A stretch of 64,000 nt of DNA from Alloacidobacterium sp035547425 (GCA_035547425.1 DASZUU010000017.1:1-64000), one strand, 5' to 3'; shown: positions 7,800-17,237, counted from the stretch's first letter. The notes: generated by a model not told the origin, from the letters alone. A program made the numbers and translations.

Positions 7800-9974
7800 A
7801 TGTTTACATCCATTCACTCCCGGCTATACTCTGCCTGCGCGCTGCTTCTCATAGCCGCGACGGGATGCGGAGTCTCGCCCATCAATAGCACCAGCGACGG
7901 CACATTCTCGATTTCGTCGTCGGCAAAGACGGTCGCCACCACCGGGCAGCTGCAATTTAAAGCGACCTTACCCAATGGATCGCCGGCAGCGGTAAATTGG
8001 TCGGTAACCAGCGATCAGAATGCGTCGTCCCTGGGAGCGGGTTCGATTGATGCGGCCGGGCTTTATACTCCGCCGAACGCGCTCTCCAGCGACAGCATCA
8101 CGGTCCAGGTCACGGCGCGCCTGCAAAGCGATCCTACGCATGCGGCCACGGAGACGATCGCGGTATCTCCCGGATTTCTTCAGCCCCTGCTGCCGGAAAA
8201 TGCCGCGCTTGCGCCTGGAGGCACGCTGAAAATTTCTGCTCAGATTGCAGAGATTAACGACGGCACCGTTTCCTGGAGCATGAGCGATGCGTCACAGGGT
8301 ACCTTGAGCCAGCCTCTCTGCCAGCATGGAAGCCATCAATATACGACCTGCGAAATCCTGTATACGGCACCGTCAACGCTCTCCGGAACGCAGTCGGCTC
8401 ATGTTATCGCCACAGTGAACGATTCGGGCACACAGTCACGGCTGAATTTGCTTCTGAATACGGACGGCATCAATTCCAGCGCGGTAGCGAATCAGGCTGT
8501 GCAAAGGGGCATCATTTCGCTTGGAGCTTCAGGAAGTAACGATGGCGACTACGACATCTACAAAGACGCTTCCGGCAACAGCTATATCGCCGATTGTTGC
8601 GGAGGAACACTTGGCGCCCTTGTAGAGGACGCGCAGCATAACCAGTACATCCTGAGCAATAACCATGTTCTCGCTGAATCGGACCAGGGAAAGGTGGGGG
8701 ATAGCATTGACCAGCCTGGATTGATCGACGACGCTTGCAGGCCGCTCAGCCAGCAGGGCTCCACGGTGCGATCTGTGGCTTCGCTGCGCTACTTTGTGCC
8801 TTTGTCCACGAATCAGTCGAATGTCGATGCCGCGCTTGCCGCAGTGACGCCGGGGGCGGTCGATCCATCAGGAAGCATTCTGCAGTTGGGAACGCCGGGA
8901 ATGGGGCTCAATGCGCCGATGAATGCCGCGCCTCCGGTAGCGGGTACGGGGGAGATACTGAATGCCGACAATCTGAATGGATTGCGTGTGGTAAAAAGCG
9001 GTCGGACAACCGGGCTGACCTGCTCCACAGTTGAAAGCGTAGACCTTGCCGTAAAGGTGGATTACTACAAAGACTGTGCCGAAACGCAGCCTTACTATAC
9101 CAAGACATTTACAGGCCAGATCGGCATCGGGGGCAACAGCTTTTCTGACAGCGGCGACTCCGGAAGCCTGATCGTCGATGCAAGCAACGCACAGCCCATC
9201 GGCCTTTTCTACGCAGGCGGAACGGATGGAAATGGCGGCGGGTTGAGCGTCGCCAACCCGATTGGAGATGTACTAAACGAGCTGGGCAACCAGGCAGGAT
9301 CGAAATTGAGCATTGTAGGGACGAAAACGCCGCATGCGGTTACCTGCCTCGATTATGACAATACCGCCGAAACTTCGGCGGCTCTTCCCCCGATTTCCCG
9401 CACTGCTGAAGCGCAGGCAAAAAGCATTACGCAAGCCGCCGCCACCATGCTGATTAATCATGAAAAAGGCATTCTGGATGTTGCGCCCGGCCAGAGCGCT
9501 GACAACCCGGGGGAAGCAGCTGTGATCGTCTACATTGACAAGACGCAGCCTTCCATTGCTGTTCCTCAGGTGATTGAGGGCGCGCGGACGGTTGTGATTC
9601 CCACGGATGCGAGCAGCATCGCTTCCGGCAGCGCCCCAAAAACGCCCGTTTCCAACCCGGGCATTCATCTTTCACAGAGCGCTCTTACGAGCGCCATGGC
9701 CATCGCGCATGCCAATGCTTCCAGGCTTTTTGCCGATCCGGCGATTTTTGGAGTGGGGGTGACTCAAAGCCGGGACGATCCTAGAGAAGCGGCCTTGCTG
9801 GTGCTGGTGGATACAAATCAAACTCCGAAGACGATGCCGGCAACAATCGGCGGGCTGCGCGTGCGCTATATGCATTTGCACCGCTTCCATGTAACGAAAT
9901 CAAAGTATGCGGCTCCGCGCGCGGTTTCAAGTTGCGCGCTGCAATCCTTGCGCCCGGCGGCTCGCCTGCGCTAG
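7800..9974 (+). CDS. Lipoprotein with Ig-like repeats, trypsin-like serine peptidase domain and duplicated C-terminal module
   Basis: A 724-residue exported protein. Signal peptide with lipobox ATGC gives a lipidated Cys at about residue 24. Residues about 35-225 look like two Ig-like strands-rich modules. Residues about 240-500 resemble a trypsin-fold peptidase with the triad in order: His289 in SNNHVL, Asp343 in NVDAAL and Ser454 in GDSGSLIV. Two copies of a 60-70 residue module follow (about 535-610 and 630-700), each with a GV/LD-x-S-D-P-x-EAA core and an I-x-G-x-R-V turn. The triad order and GDSG motif are seen; peptidase activity is inferred. It overlaps the stop of the convergent kinase gene by 4 bp. 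Confidence 0.75.
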   Translation: MFTSIHSRLYSACALLLIAATGCGVSPINSTSDGTFSISSSAKTVATTGQLQFKATLPNGSPAAVNWSVTSDQNASSLGAGSIDAAGLYTPPNALSSDSITVQVTARLQSDPTHAATETIAVSPGFLQPLLPENAALAPGGTLKISAQIAEINDGTVSWSMSDASQGTLSQPLCQHGSHQYTTCEILYTAPSTLSGTQSAHVIATVNDSGTQSRLNLLLNTDGINSSAVANQAVQRGIISLGASGSNDGDYDIYKDASGNSYIADCCGGTLGALVEDAQHNQYILSNNHVLAESDQGKVGDSIDQPGLIDDACRPLSQQGSTVRSVASLRYFVPLSTNQSNVDAALAAVTPGAVDPSGSILQLGTPGMGLNAPMNAAPPVAGTGEILNADNLNGLRVVKSGRTTGLTCSTVESVDLAVKVDYYKDCAETQPYYTKTFTGQIGIGGNSFSDSGDSGSLIVDASNAQPIGLFYAGGTDGNGGGLSVANPIGDVLNELGNQAGSKLSIVGTKTPHAVTCLDYDNTAETSAALPPISRTAEAQAKSITQAAATMLINHEKGILDVAPGQSADNPGEAAVIVYIDKTQPSIAVPQVIEGARTVVIPTDASSIASGSAPKTPVSNPGIHLSQSALTSAMAIAHANASRLFADPAIFGVGVTQSRDDPREAALLVLVDTNQTPKTMPATIGGLRVRYMHLHRFHVTKSKYAAPRAVSSCALQSLRPAARLR

Positions 9975-11866
9975 CCCTCTTCAGAGACAGCATGCACGCT
10001 CTCTACTGCGGGCTCGGCATCGCGAGTAAAGGGAAAGAAGATCATAAAGGCTGTTCCTGAGCGAGGAGCACCATCCTTGCCGGCTTCGTCTGCTACGCGG
10101 CTGCGGATGCGCACTGTACCATGATGCTTGCGGATCACTTCCGCACTCACCCATAGCCCTAATCCTGTGCCGGTGGCTTCCTTTGTAGTGAAAAACGGCT
10201 CGAAGATGCGCTGACGAACCTCCTCAGACATGCCGCAGCCATTGTCAATGATCGTAAAACGTATGCCTTTCGTTTCAGGGTCGCGCCACGAGCGCGAGCG
10301 GCGCGTATGCAGGACGAGGCGTCCCGGGCCCGGCGTCATTGCATCGAGCGCGTTTCCGATAAGGTTCGCGAATAACTGCCGCAACTCGCCTGCAAAACAG
10401 AAAAGATCGACGCCGGTTCCATATAGCTTGCGCACATCCACCTGCAGCGTGTTCACGCGGCCTTGATGCAGAGTCAGGACAGAATCAAGCATCTCTGAGA
10501 GAGAGACGGTGATGGGCAGCGTAGATTGCCGGTAGAAACGAAGTGTTTGCTGCGTGATCTCGGAGACTCGCGCCAGCTCGTGCTGCGCCATATCCACATA
10601 CTCCCTTGTATCGCTGGGGAGCGACTGCTGTTGGCGAATCAGATAGAGGAGATTGGTAACAGCTTCGAGCGGATTATTAATTTCATGAGCAATGGAAGCG
10701 GCCAGCCTACCGGTGGCTGCCAGCTTTTCGCTCTTGCGCAGAGCGTCTTCAGCATGACGCCGCTGCGTTGTATCGACGATGACGGCTCCTACCCAGCGGA
10801 CTACATTGGCGCTGGTTCGGACCGGATAGATATTTACCAGCCAGCTTCGGGTACGTACAGGATACGATTCCGTTTCGCCGATTAATTCAAGATCCTGCAC
10901 AGCTTCTCCGGTTTCGAATACAGAATCGATGGCCTGGTGCAAGGAGGCGGCTGCCTGTTCGGGAAAAACTTCAAAGACGGTGCGCCCAAGGTGGCGGCTG
11001 ATAGTGCTGTTGTTCATGTCCGCCAGGAACTGATTGACTCGCACGAAGCGGAACTTGCGGTCGAAAAAGGCAAAACCGATGGGAGCATTGGCCAACATCG
11101 AATCAAGCAGGGCCAAAGTATCATTCAGGCCTGAACGCTGCTCGCCAATCGACGACACCATCATGTTGAAGGCCATCGTCAGGTCAGCCGCCTCGTTCGC
11201 AGAGGAGACGGGCAACGGAAAAGCGGTTGTGTCTTCCGGGTCGCGAACGATCTGGCGCGTAGCGCGAATCAATACATTCAGAGGCCTGGTGATGGTGCGC
11301 GCCATGAACGTTGCCAGCAGGGTGCAACCAAGAATGGCGACCAAAGCGGAAATGAACGTAATGCGGAATAAAGAATGCAGCTGGAGGCGATCGGCATCCT
11401 CGTCAGGATTGATCCAGACCAGAGCCCCTACCTGCCCATGAACCCTGACCGGAGCTACAATCTCGCGCAGATTGTTTTTCAGGGTAAAAAGAACCGGGGC
11501 CTGCAGGCTTCGAAGATAGTTCCGCTCTACAGCGGTCAGGTTCAACTTCCCGTTCATGGAGGTGTCTGTCCCGACAATGGTAACGCCCTGCAGATCCGTA
11601 ATTTGAATGCTGCCAATGCTGGGATATGCCAGCATGGAGCCTACCAGGTTCTGCAGGGCAGCCATCTTTTTTTCTTCAAGAAGCACGCCCGCCTGCAAGG
11701 CGAATTGCGATCCTTGGTACTCAAGCCGCCGATCCACGCGCAGTTGTAGTTCCTTGTGCTGCTCGCGTATCAGAAAGACAGCAAAAACTGCCAGTACCAG
11801 CAGCTCAAACAGCACCAGACTCGCAATCAATTGCCCACGAATTGTTCGAGGCCGTAGAAAAGCCAT
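9971..11866 (-). CDS. Membrane sensor histidine kinase with HAMP and PAS domains
   Basis: A 631-residue kinase. Order: TM1 (about 13-33), periplasmic sensor (about 35-168), TM2 (about 169-190), HAMP (TITRPLNVLIRATRQI), PAS (LANAPIGFAFFDRKF to about 370), HisKA with phospho-acceptor His394 in SIAHEINNP, and a C-terminal ATPase with N box NLIGNALDAM, DNGCGM and GTGLGLWVS. No response regulator gene lies next to it, so the partner must be elsewhere. Signal unknown; the periplasmic domain has no named family that I recognise. Confidence 0.93.
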   Translation of the reverse strand: MAFLRPRTIRGQLIASLVLFELLVLAVFAVFLIREQHKELQLRVDRRLEYQGSQFALQAGVLLEEKKMAALQNLVGSMLAYPSIGSIQITDLQGVTIVGTDTSMNGKLNLTAVERNYLRSLQAPVLFTLKNNLREIVAPVRVHGQVGALVWINPDEDADRLQLHSLFRITFISALVAILGCTLLATFMARTITRPLNVLIRATRQIVRDPEDTTAFPLPVSSANEAADLTMAFNMMVSSIGEQRSGLNDTLALLDSMLANAPIGFAFFDRKFRFVRVNQFLADMNNSTISRHLGRTVFEVFPEQAAASLHQAIDSVFETGEAVQDLELIGETESYPVRTRSWLVNIYPVRTSANVVRWVGAVIVDTTQRRHAEDALRKSEKLAATGRLAASIAHEINNPLEAVTNLLYLIRQQQSLPSDTREYVDMAQHELARVSEITQQTLRFYRQSTLPITVSLSEMLDSVLTLHQGRVNTLQVDVRKLYGTGVDLFCFAGELRQLFANLIGNALDAMTPGPGRLVLHTRRSRSWRDPETKGIRFTIIDNGCGMSEEVRQRIFEPFFTTKEATGTGLGLWVSAEVIRKHHGTVRIRSRVADEAGKDGAPRSGTAFMIFFPFTRDAEPAVESVHAVSEEG

Positions 11867-11938
11867 TGTTCACAAAGTGAAAAAGTTTTCGATAGCCCTA
11901 ACGCGCTCCCTCTGGCCATCGGCAACTGCTCTATCAGA

Positions 11939-12955
11939 TTATGCTCTTGTTCCAGTCAAGAGCTTTTCTTTCAAATCAGACGCAATTTGCTTCCCATGAA
12001 AGCGTCCGTTTTCAATAAAAATTTCATTCGTGCGCTCGCCTGCAATAATGACTCCCGCCAGGTATATTCCGGGAACATTGCTTTCCAGGCTTCGCGGATC
12101 ACATGCCGGACAGCGATCATCGCCCTCAAGCAGCACACCGAGCCCGGTGAGAAACTCGAAATCCGGATGGTAGCCGGTCATGGCAAAGACATAATCATTT
12201 TTTATTTGCAGAGCACCCTGCGGCGTCTGCAGCGTAACCGTATCTTCGTGGATCGTTTCGACGCTGCTTTCAAAATACGCGGTGATCTCTCCGTTTTTGA
12301 TACGGTTTTCGATATCGGGCAGAATCCAGTATTTTACGTGCCGATGCATTTTCGCCCCGCGATGTACCAGTGTGACACGCGCTCCGTGACGCCATAAATC
12401 GAGTGCGGCAATGGCAGCGGAATTTTTTCCGCCTATGACCAGCACATCGAGATTGTAATAAGGATGGGGATCATCGTAATAATGGAAGACTTTCGGCAGG
12501 TCTTCGCCGGGGATGCCGAGATAGTTGGGCAGGTCGTAATAGCCAGTCGCTATGACCAGCTTGCGCGCATGATGCGTGAATTTGCGCCCGAAACGGTCGG
12601 TGACATCTACGCGAAAATCGCCATCTGAGCCGGAAACGGAATCTACGTTCTGGTACTGGCGGATATCCAACTGATAGTGCTCGGCAACTTTGCGATAGTA
12701 TTCCAGCGCTTCATTGCGCGACGGCTTCTGATTCACGCTGGGAAATGGGATATCGCCGATTTCGAGCAGCTCCGGCGTGGTGAAGAACGTCATGTGCGAG
12801 GGATAGTGAAAGATGGAATTACAGAGGCATCCCTTATCTACCAGGACGCTGCGCAGCCCGGCGCGTTGCGCTTCGATGGCGCAGGCCATGCCGGTTGGTC
12901 CGGCGCCAATCACTAAGACATCGAAGATTCCTGAAGGCTTCGTCTTCCCATCCAT
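11939..12955 (-). CDS. YpdA-like FAD/NAD(P)-dependent disulfide reductase
   Basis: A 338-residue two-dinucleotide-fold flavoprotein. FAD motif VIGAGPTGMA at 15-24, NAD(P) motif VIGGKNSAAIAALDL mid-protein, ATGYYDLPN and AMTGYHPDFEFL are hallmarks of YpdA, the bacillithiol disulfide reductase family. In the staphylococcal enzyme a Cys follows the GGGP motif and is catalytic; here that position is Thr21. A C-x-C pair (Cys43, Cys45, in KGCLCNS) lies close by instead. Bacillithiol genes occur in Acidobacteriota, but none is in this window, so the physiological disulfide is uncertain. It lies upstream of and divergent from the fumarase gene. Confidence 0.82.
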   Translation of the reverse strand: MDGKTKPSGIFDVLVIGAGPTGMACAIEAQRAGLRSVLVDKGCLCNSIFHYPSHMTFFTTPELLEIGDIPFPSVNQKPSRNEALEYYRKVAEHYQLDIRQYQNVDSVSGSDGDFRVDVTDRFGRKFTHHARKLVIATGYYDLPNYLGIPGEDLPKVFHYYDDPHPYYNLDVLVIGGKNSAAIAALDLWRHGARVTLVHRGAKMHRHVKYWILPDIENRIKNGEITAYFESSVETIHEDTVTLQTPQGALQIKNDYVFAMTGYHPDFEFLTGLGVLLEGDDRCPACDPRSLESNVPGIYLAGVIIAGERTNEIFIENGRFHGKQIASDLKEKLLTGTRA

Positions 12956-13032
12956 CCTTCTAGCTTAGACGATCAAGCGCGAAGACGTTGGCATTCATTT
13001 ATCCTAGAAGGAGTAAAGGATTTTGAGTTTTC

Positions 13033-14556
13033 ATGGCGACGATCAAGCAGGAAGACCTGATTCAGAGCGTAGCGGACGCTCTGCAGTACATTAGTTATTA
13101 CCATCCAGTGGACTACATCACAAATCTGGCGAAGGCTTATGAGCGTGAAGAATCGCCTGCCGCCAAGGATGCGATGGCGCAGATTCTTATCAACTCGCGC
13201 ATGTGCGCGGAAGGCCATCGGCCCATCTGCCAGGATACCGGCATCGTCACCGTCTTTCTGAAAATCGGCATGGATGTGCGCTGGGACGCGACTCTGACGG
13301 TCGAAGAAATGGTAAATGAAGGCGTGCGTCGCGCATATCTTCATCCCGATAATGTGCTGCGCGCCTCGGTGCTGGCCGATCCTGCAGGCGCACGAAAGAA
13401 CACGCGCGACAATACGCCCGCGGTGGTCAACGTGCAACTCGTCAAGGGCGGCGAAGTTGAAGTGATTGTGGCGGCCAAGGGTGGCGGCTCGGAAGCGAAG
13501 TCGAAATTTGCCATGCTGAATCCTTCGGATTCCATCGTGGAATGGGTGCTGAAGACTGTTCCTACGATGGGCGCGGGCTGGTGCCCGCCGGGAATGCTTG
13601 GCATCGGCATTGGCGGCACGGCAGAAAAAGCGATGCTGCTGGCGAAAGAAGCATTGATGGAGCCGATCGATATTCAGGATGTGATCGAGCGCGGCCCGCG
13701 GAACAAGATCGAAGAATTGCGCGTGGACCTGTATCGCAAGGTGAATGAGCTGGGCATTGGCGCACAAGGGCTTGGCGGCCTGACGACGGTTCTCGATGTG
13801 AAGATTCTCGATTACCCGACGCACGCGGCTAATTTGCCGGTCGCGATGATTCCAAACTGCGCGGCGACGCGGCATGCGCATTTCGTGCTGGATGGCTCGG
13901 GTCCGGTTGCGCTGGAACCGCCTTCACTGAAAGATTGGCCGGAGCTCACCTATGACACTTCTTCGGCGCGTCGCGTGAATCTCGATACCGTCACGCGGGA
14001 AGAAGTAGCCACATGGAAGCCGGGCGAAGTGCTGCTGCTGAATGGCAAGCTGCTCACAGGCCGCGATGCTGCGCATAAGCGCATGACGGATATGCTGAAT
14101 CGCGGAGAAAAGCTGCCCGTCGATTTCACTAACCGCCTCATCTACTACGTCGGCCCGGTGGATCCGGTGCGCGAAGAGGTTGTTGGTCCAGCAGGTCCAA
14201 CCACTGCTACCCGCATGGATAAGTTCACGCGGCAAATGCTGGAAACAACCGGGCTGCTCGGCATGGTTGGCAAAGCTGAGCGTGGACCTGCGGCCATCGA
14301 GGCCATCCGCGATAACAAAGCTGTTTACCTGATGGCGGTCGGCGGCGCTGCCTATCTTGTTTCGAAGGCGATCAAGGCTTCCCGCGTGGTTGCATTTGAA
14401 GACCTGGGCATGGAAGCAATTTATGAATTTGAAGTTGCCGATATGCCGGTAACCGTCGCTGTCGACTCCAAGGGCACATCGGTTCACCAGACCGGCCCAA
14501 AGGAATGGCAGGCGCGTATTCAAGCGCACCTGGGCGGCGTGCCGATTCTTGCCTGA
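13033..14556 (+). CDS. Class I fumarate hydratase (iron-sulfur, fused subunits)
   Basis: Reversible hydration of fumarate to malate in the TCA cycle using a [4Fe-4S] cluster. At 507 residues alpha and beta parts are fused. Likely cluster Cys residues occur in RPICQDTG, GWCPPGML and IPNCAATRHAHF. The beta part starts near KPGEVLLLNGKLLTGRDAAHK and includes GMVGKAERGP. An AAGGAG site precedes the ATG. The next gene, 30 bp on, encodes a fumarate-forming lyase, so the two likely form an aspartate-to-malate unit. Confidence 0.93.
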   Translation: MATIKQEDLIQSVADALQYISYYHPVDYITNLAKAYEREESPAAKDAMAQILINSRMCAEGHRPICQDTGIVTVFLKIGMDVRWDATLTVEEMVNEGVRRAYLHPDNVLRASVLADPAGARKNTRDNTPAVVNVQLVKGGEVEVIVAAKGGGSEAKSKFAMLNPSDSIVEWVLKTVPTMGAGWCPPGMLGIGIGGTAEKAMLLAKEALMEPIDIQDVIERGPRNKIEELRVDLYRKVNELGIGAQGLGGLTTVLDVKILDYPTHAANLPVAMIPNCAATRHAHFVLDGSGPVALEPPSLKDWPELTYDTSSARRVNLDTVTREEVATWKPGEVLLLNGKLLTGRDAAHKRMTDMLNRGEKLPVDFTNRLIYYVGPVDPVREEVVGPAGPTTATRMDKFTRQMLETTGLLGMVGKAERGPAAIEAIRDNKAVYLMAVGGAAYLVSKAIKASRVVAFEDLGMEAIYEFEVADMPVTVAVDSKGTSVHQTGPKEWQARIQAHLGGVPILA

Positions 14557-14586
14557 AGTTCACGGTCGGGCATCTAATACTCTGTG

Positions 14587-16011
14587 ATGCCCGATACGCG
14601 TAAAGAAAAAGATTCTCTCGGCTTTGTCGAAGTGCCTGCGCGCGCCTACTATGGCGCGCAGACAGTACGCGCGGTAGAAAACTATCCCATCTCAGGAATG
14701 CGCGCGCATCCGCAACTGATTCGCGCCTTCGGCATGGTGAAACGCGCGGCGGCGGAAGCCAACAAAGAGCTTGGCTTAATCGACGACCGCCGCGTTGACG
14801 CCATCATGCAAGCTGCACAGGAAGTGATCGACGGCAAGTGGAATGACGAGTTCGTGGTCGATGTTTTTCAGGCGGGAGCGGGCGTCAGCTTCCACATGAA
14901 CACGAACGAGGTTATCGCCAACCGCGCGAATGAGATTCTGGGCGGTAAGCTGGGCGAATACGCCTCTGTTCATCCCAACGACCACGTCAATTACGGCCAG
15001 TCCACGAACGACGTCTTCCCTACCGGCATGCGCGTGGCCACGCTGCTCAACCTGGAAACGCTGTACCCGGTGCTCGACGCGCTGGCCGCATCTTTCGGAG
15101 CTAAAGCCAAAGAGTTCGACGGCATTATGAAATCGGGCCGCACGCATATGCAGGATGCTGTCCCCATACGTCTTGGGCAGGAGTTTGCCGCGTATGGGTT
15201 GGCCATCACCAAGGGTAAGCAGCATCTGCAAGCCGCAGCCGACTCTCTGCGAGAGCTTGGATTGGGCGGCAGCGCGGTTGGCACCGGCATCAATACGCAT
15301 CCCGATTACCGCGCGAAAGCGATTGCCAATCTTGCTCGAATCTCAGGTCAAAAATTAACTCCTGCAGAGGACATGCGCTGGGCCATGCAGTCGAATGCGT
15401 GCATGGGCGACGTGAGCGCCGCGCTGCGCAGTATTGCGCTGGAAGTGATCCGCATCTCGAATGACTTCCGCCTGCTCGCATCCGGGCCGAATACCGGCCT
15501 GAACGAGATTCATCTGCCCAGCCTGCAGCCTGGATCGTCCATTATGCCGGGCAAGATCAATCCCGTCATTCCTGAGTTGGCTGCGATGGTGAGTTTTCAG
15601 GTGATCGGCAACGATGCTGCCGTCGCCTACGCAGTGCAGGGCGGCCAGCTCGAATTGAATGTGATGATGCCGACGATGACCTACAACGTGTTGCAAAGTA
15701 CGACCATTCTGGCGAATATGTTGCGGCAATTCGATGAGCGCTGCGTCTCCGACATTACCGCTAACATCGACCGCTGCAACTTTTACGCGCAGAGTACGGT
15801 TTCGCTGGCCACGGCGCTCAATCCTTATATTGGCTATGCGAAGGCGACGGAGATTGTGAAGGAATCGATCGCTTCGGGCAAGTCGATTATCGAGATTGCG
15901 CGCGCGAAGCAATTGCTGAGTGAGGAAGAAATCGCGGAGATTCTCGATCCTGCGCGGATGACTGAGCCGCAATATCCGCTGGAAGCAGCAAAGTTGCGGG
16001 ATAAAAGCTAA
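14587..16011 (+). CDS. aspA: Aspartate ammonia-lyase (fumarase/aspartase superfamily)
   Basis: Deaminates L-aspartate to fumarate. The 474-residue protein carries the superfamily loop GSSIMPGKINPVIPEL with the catalytic Ser. Subtype evidence favours aspartase over class II fumarase: AGAGVSFHMNTNEVIANRA, GLNEIHLPSLQPG, CVSDITANIDRC, TALNPYIGYAKATEI and ILDPARMTEP all resemble aspartases. SGRTHMQDAVPIRLGQEF is compatible with both, being shared with Bacillus AspA. Start taken at ATG 14587, though GTG 14584 is possible. It probably shares a transcript with the fumarase gene. Confidence 0.8.
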   Translation: MPDTRKEKDSLGFVEVPARAYYGAQTVRAVENYPISGMRAHPQLIRAFGMVKRAAAEANKELGLIDDRRVDAIMQAAQEVIDGKWNDEFVVDVFQAGAGVSFHMNTNEVIANRANEILGGKLGEYASVHPNDHVNYGQSTNDVFPTGMRVATLLNLETLYPVLDALAASFGAKAKEFDGIMKSGRTHMQDAVPIRLGQEFAAYGLAITKGKQHLQAAADSLRELGLGGSAVGTGINTHPDYRAKAIANLARISGQKLTPAEDMRWAMQSNACMGDVSAALRSIALEVIRISNDFRLLASGPNTGLNEIHLPSLQPGSSIMPGKINPVIPELAAMVSFQVIGNDAAVAYAVQGGQLELNVMMPTMTYNVLQSTTILANMLRQFDERCVSDITANIDRCNFYAQSTVSLATALNPYIGYAKATEIVKESIASGKSIIEIARAKQLLSEEEIAEILDPARMTEPQYPLEAAKLRDKS

Positions 16012-16024
16012 GTGCGACCACATC

Positions 16025-16130
16025 TTGTCATCCTGAGTGCAACGAAGGACCTGCTTTTTGATGACAGTGGAGTGATTGTCCGAGGAAAAAACAGGCCCTT
16101 CAACTTTGTCCGCTACGCTCAGGATGACAA
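16025..16130. repeat. Paired inverted repeat (TTGTCATCC family), 106 bp
   Basis: Left arm begins TTGTCATCCTGAG and runs to GGACCTGCTTTTT (16059). The right arm is its inverted, degenerate copy, ending CGCTCAGGATGACAA at 16130. About 30 bp separate them. Both TTGTCATCC ends face outwards, as in the GIY-YIG cassette at 30814-31218 and the pair at 47044-47155. Confidence 0.85.
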
Positions 16131-16172
16131 GATTTTTTCTTTACTCCTGACGCTTTCTATCTATTAAAAAAC

Positions 16173-16201
16173 AAAGGCCGCGCCCGAAGCGCGGCCTTTT
16201 G
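16173..16201. terminator. Bidirectional terminator between aspA and barrel gene
   Basis: AAAGGCCGCGC pairs with GCGCGGCCTTTT around a CGAA tetraloop. The stem is flanked by A-run and T-run, so it can serve both the plus-strand aspA and the minus-strand gene ending at 16215. Confidence 0.88.
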
Positions 16202-16214
16202 TTAAAGCAACGAA

Positions 16215-16967
16215 CTACTGGCGGCCCCAACGATAGACTACGCTGCCTTCCCATCCCAGATTGTTCTGGGTTGAGCTGCTGTACCGTGTCATCAGATAGC
16301 TGGGAGTAAGCCGAAGAGCGAGGCCGGGGCTCAGGTTGTAGTCTACGGAAGCACTGGCCGAGAGATTTAAAGAGTTGCCGTTGTCATAAAGGCCAATCAG
16401 ATTGCCTGGTAATCCGCCCGTGCCGGTGTCGAAGTTTCCATGACCGACGCCCGCCAGAACGCGTGCGGTCCAGCCCCAATGCATGCCTTCAAAGAAGCGC
16501 ACCGTGGGCCCGGCCATGAACGTATATTGGCTAATGGCCGGTTCGTAGACTCCGTACTGATTCCGTCCGGTATATGCCGTTCCATAGTAGCCGCGGACAT
16601 CTGCTGTGACGCCAATCTTGCCGAAGGCATAATCGGTGATACCGGCATGCCAGCCTGCCTCGTTAATATGCTGCAGGTCTTTTCCGGGACTCATGCGGAG
16701 GTAATTGCCTCCGAAATACGCCTCGTATTTGTGCGAATAGGTGTCCTGAATGACTTGCTGCTCGCGCAGCTTGCGGCGGGCATGCACCCGCTCCTGTGCC
16801 TGCTGCAACACCTGAGCACGCTCCTGGGGAGTGCTCTGCGGCGCAGTCTGCTCCGTCTGAGCCTGGGGAGTTTGTGTCTGATCGGCGGACTGTGCTCGCG
16901 CCTGCAGCGCTGCAAAAGAAAAAATTGTAATTGCCAGAACCGGGTAAAAACGGTTGGAAAGAAACAT
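16215..16967 (-). CDS. Outer-membrane beta-barrel protein
   Basis: About 250 residues: a signal peptide (FYPVLAITIFSFAALQARAQ), a Gln/Arg-rich coil (QERAQVLQQAQERVHARRKL) at about 45-75, and a domain of alternating strands (EAYFGGNYLRMS, AGITDYAFGKIGV, RFFEGMHWGWTARVLAGVGH) ending in SVVYRWGRQ. This is the general layout of small OmpA/OmpW-type barrels. GGAGG ten bases before the ATG at 16967 decides the start over the upstream GTG at 16985. Function is unknown. Confidence 0.78.
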   Translation of the reverse strand: MFLSNRFYPVLAITIFSFAALQARAQSADQTQTPQAQTEQTAPQSTPQERAQVLQQAQERVHARRKLREQQVIQDTYSHKYEAYFGGNYLRMSPGKDLQHINEAGWHAGITDYAFGKIGVTADVRGYYGTAYTGRNQYGVYEPAISQYTFMAGPTVRFFEGMHWGWTARVLAGVGHGNFDTGTGGLPGNLIGLYDNGNSLNLSASASVDYNLSPGLALRLTPSYLMTRYSSSTQNNLGWEGSVVYRWGRQ

Positions 16968-17237
16968 GAACCTGACTGCCTCCACTGCCGGCGAAAACTA
17001 AATTGAGACGATCTGCCCCCACAAAATATGGAAACGCCGCTCTAAGGCCAAAGCTCCCTTTATTTTAGAGCACAGACAAGGTATCCGCTCCGAAAGAGAC
17101 ACTTTTCTGTTCTGTCAGACCTGGGAAAAGCGAAAATCGTTATCCTTTTATCGCAAAATCACTTGCACCGTAGGCCTTACCCTGCTTTTCTTATGAAGAA
17201 CCCGCATTGCATCCCATATGAGGGGAAACGACTACGG

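Noticed and set aside
12973..13881. 302-residue minus-strand ORF opposite the fumarase gene
   Set aside because: His/Arg-rich shadow; the fumarase frame on the other strand has full family motifs.
14587..16011. Class II fumarase (fumC) next to class I fumarase
   Set aside because: T-H-x-Q-D is shared with Bacillus AspA, and several longer motifs fit aspartase better, so aspartase is called and FumC left as an alternative.
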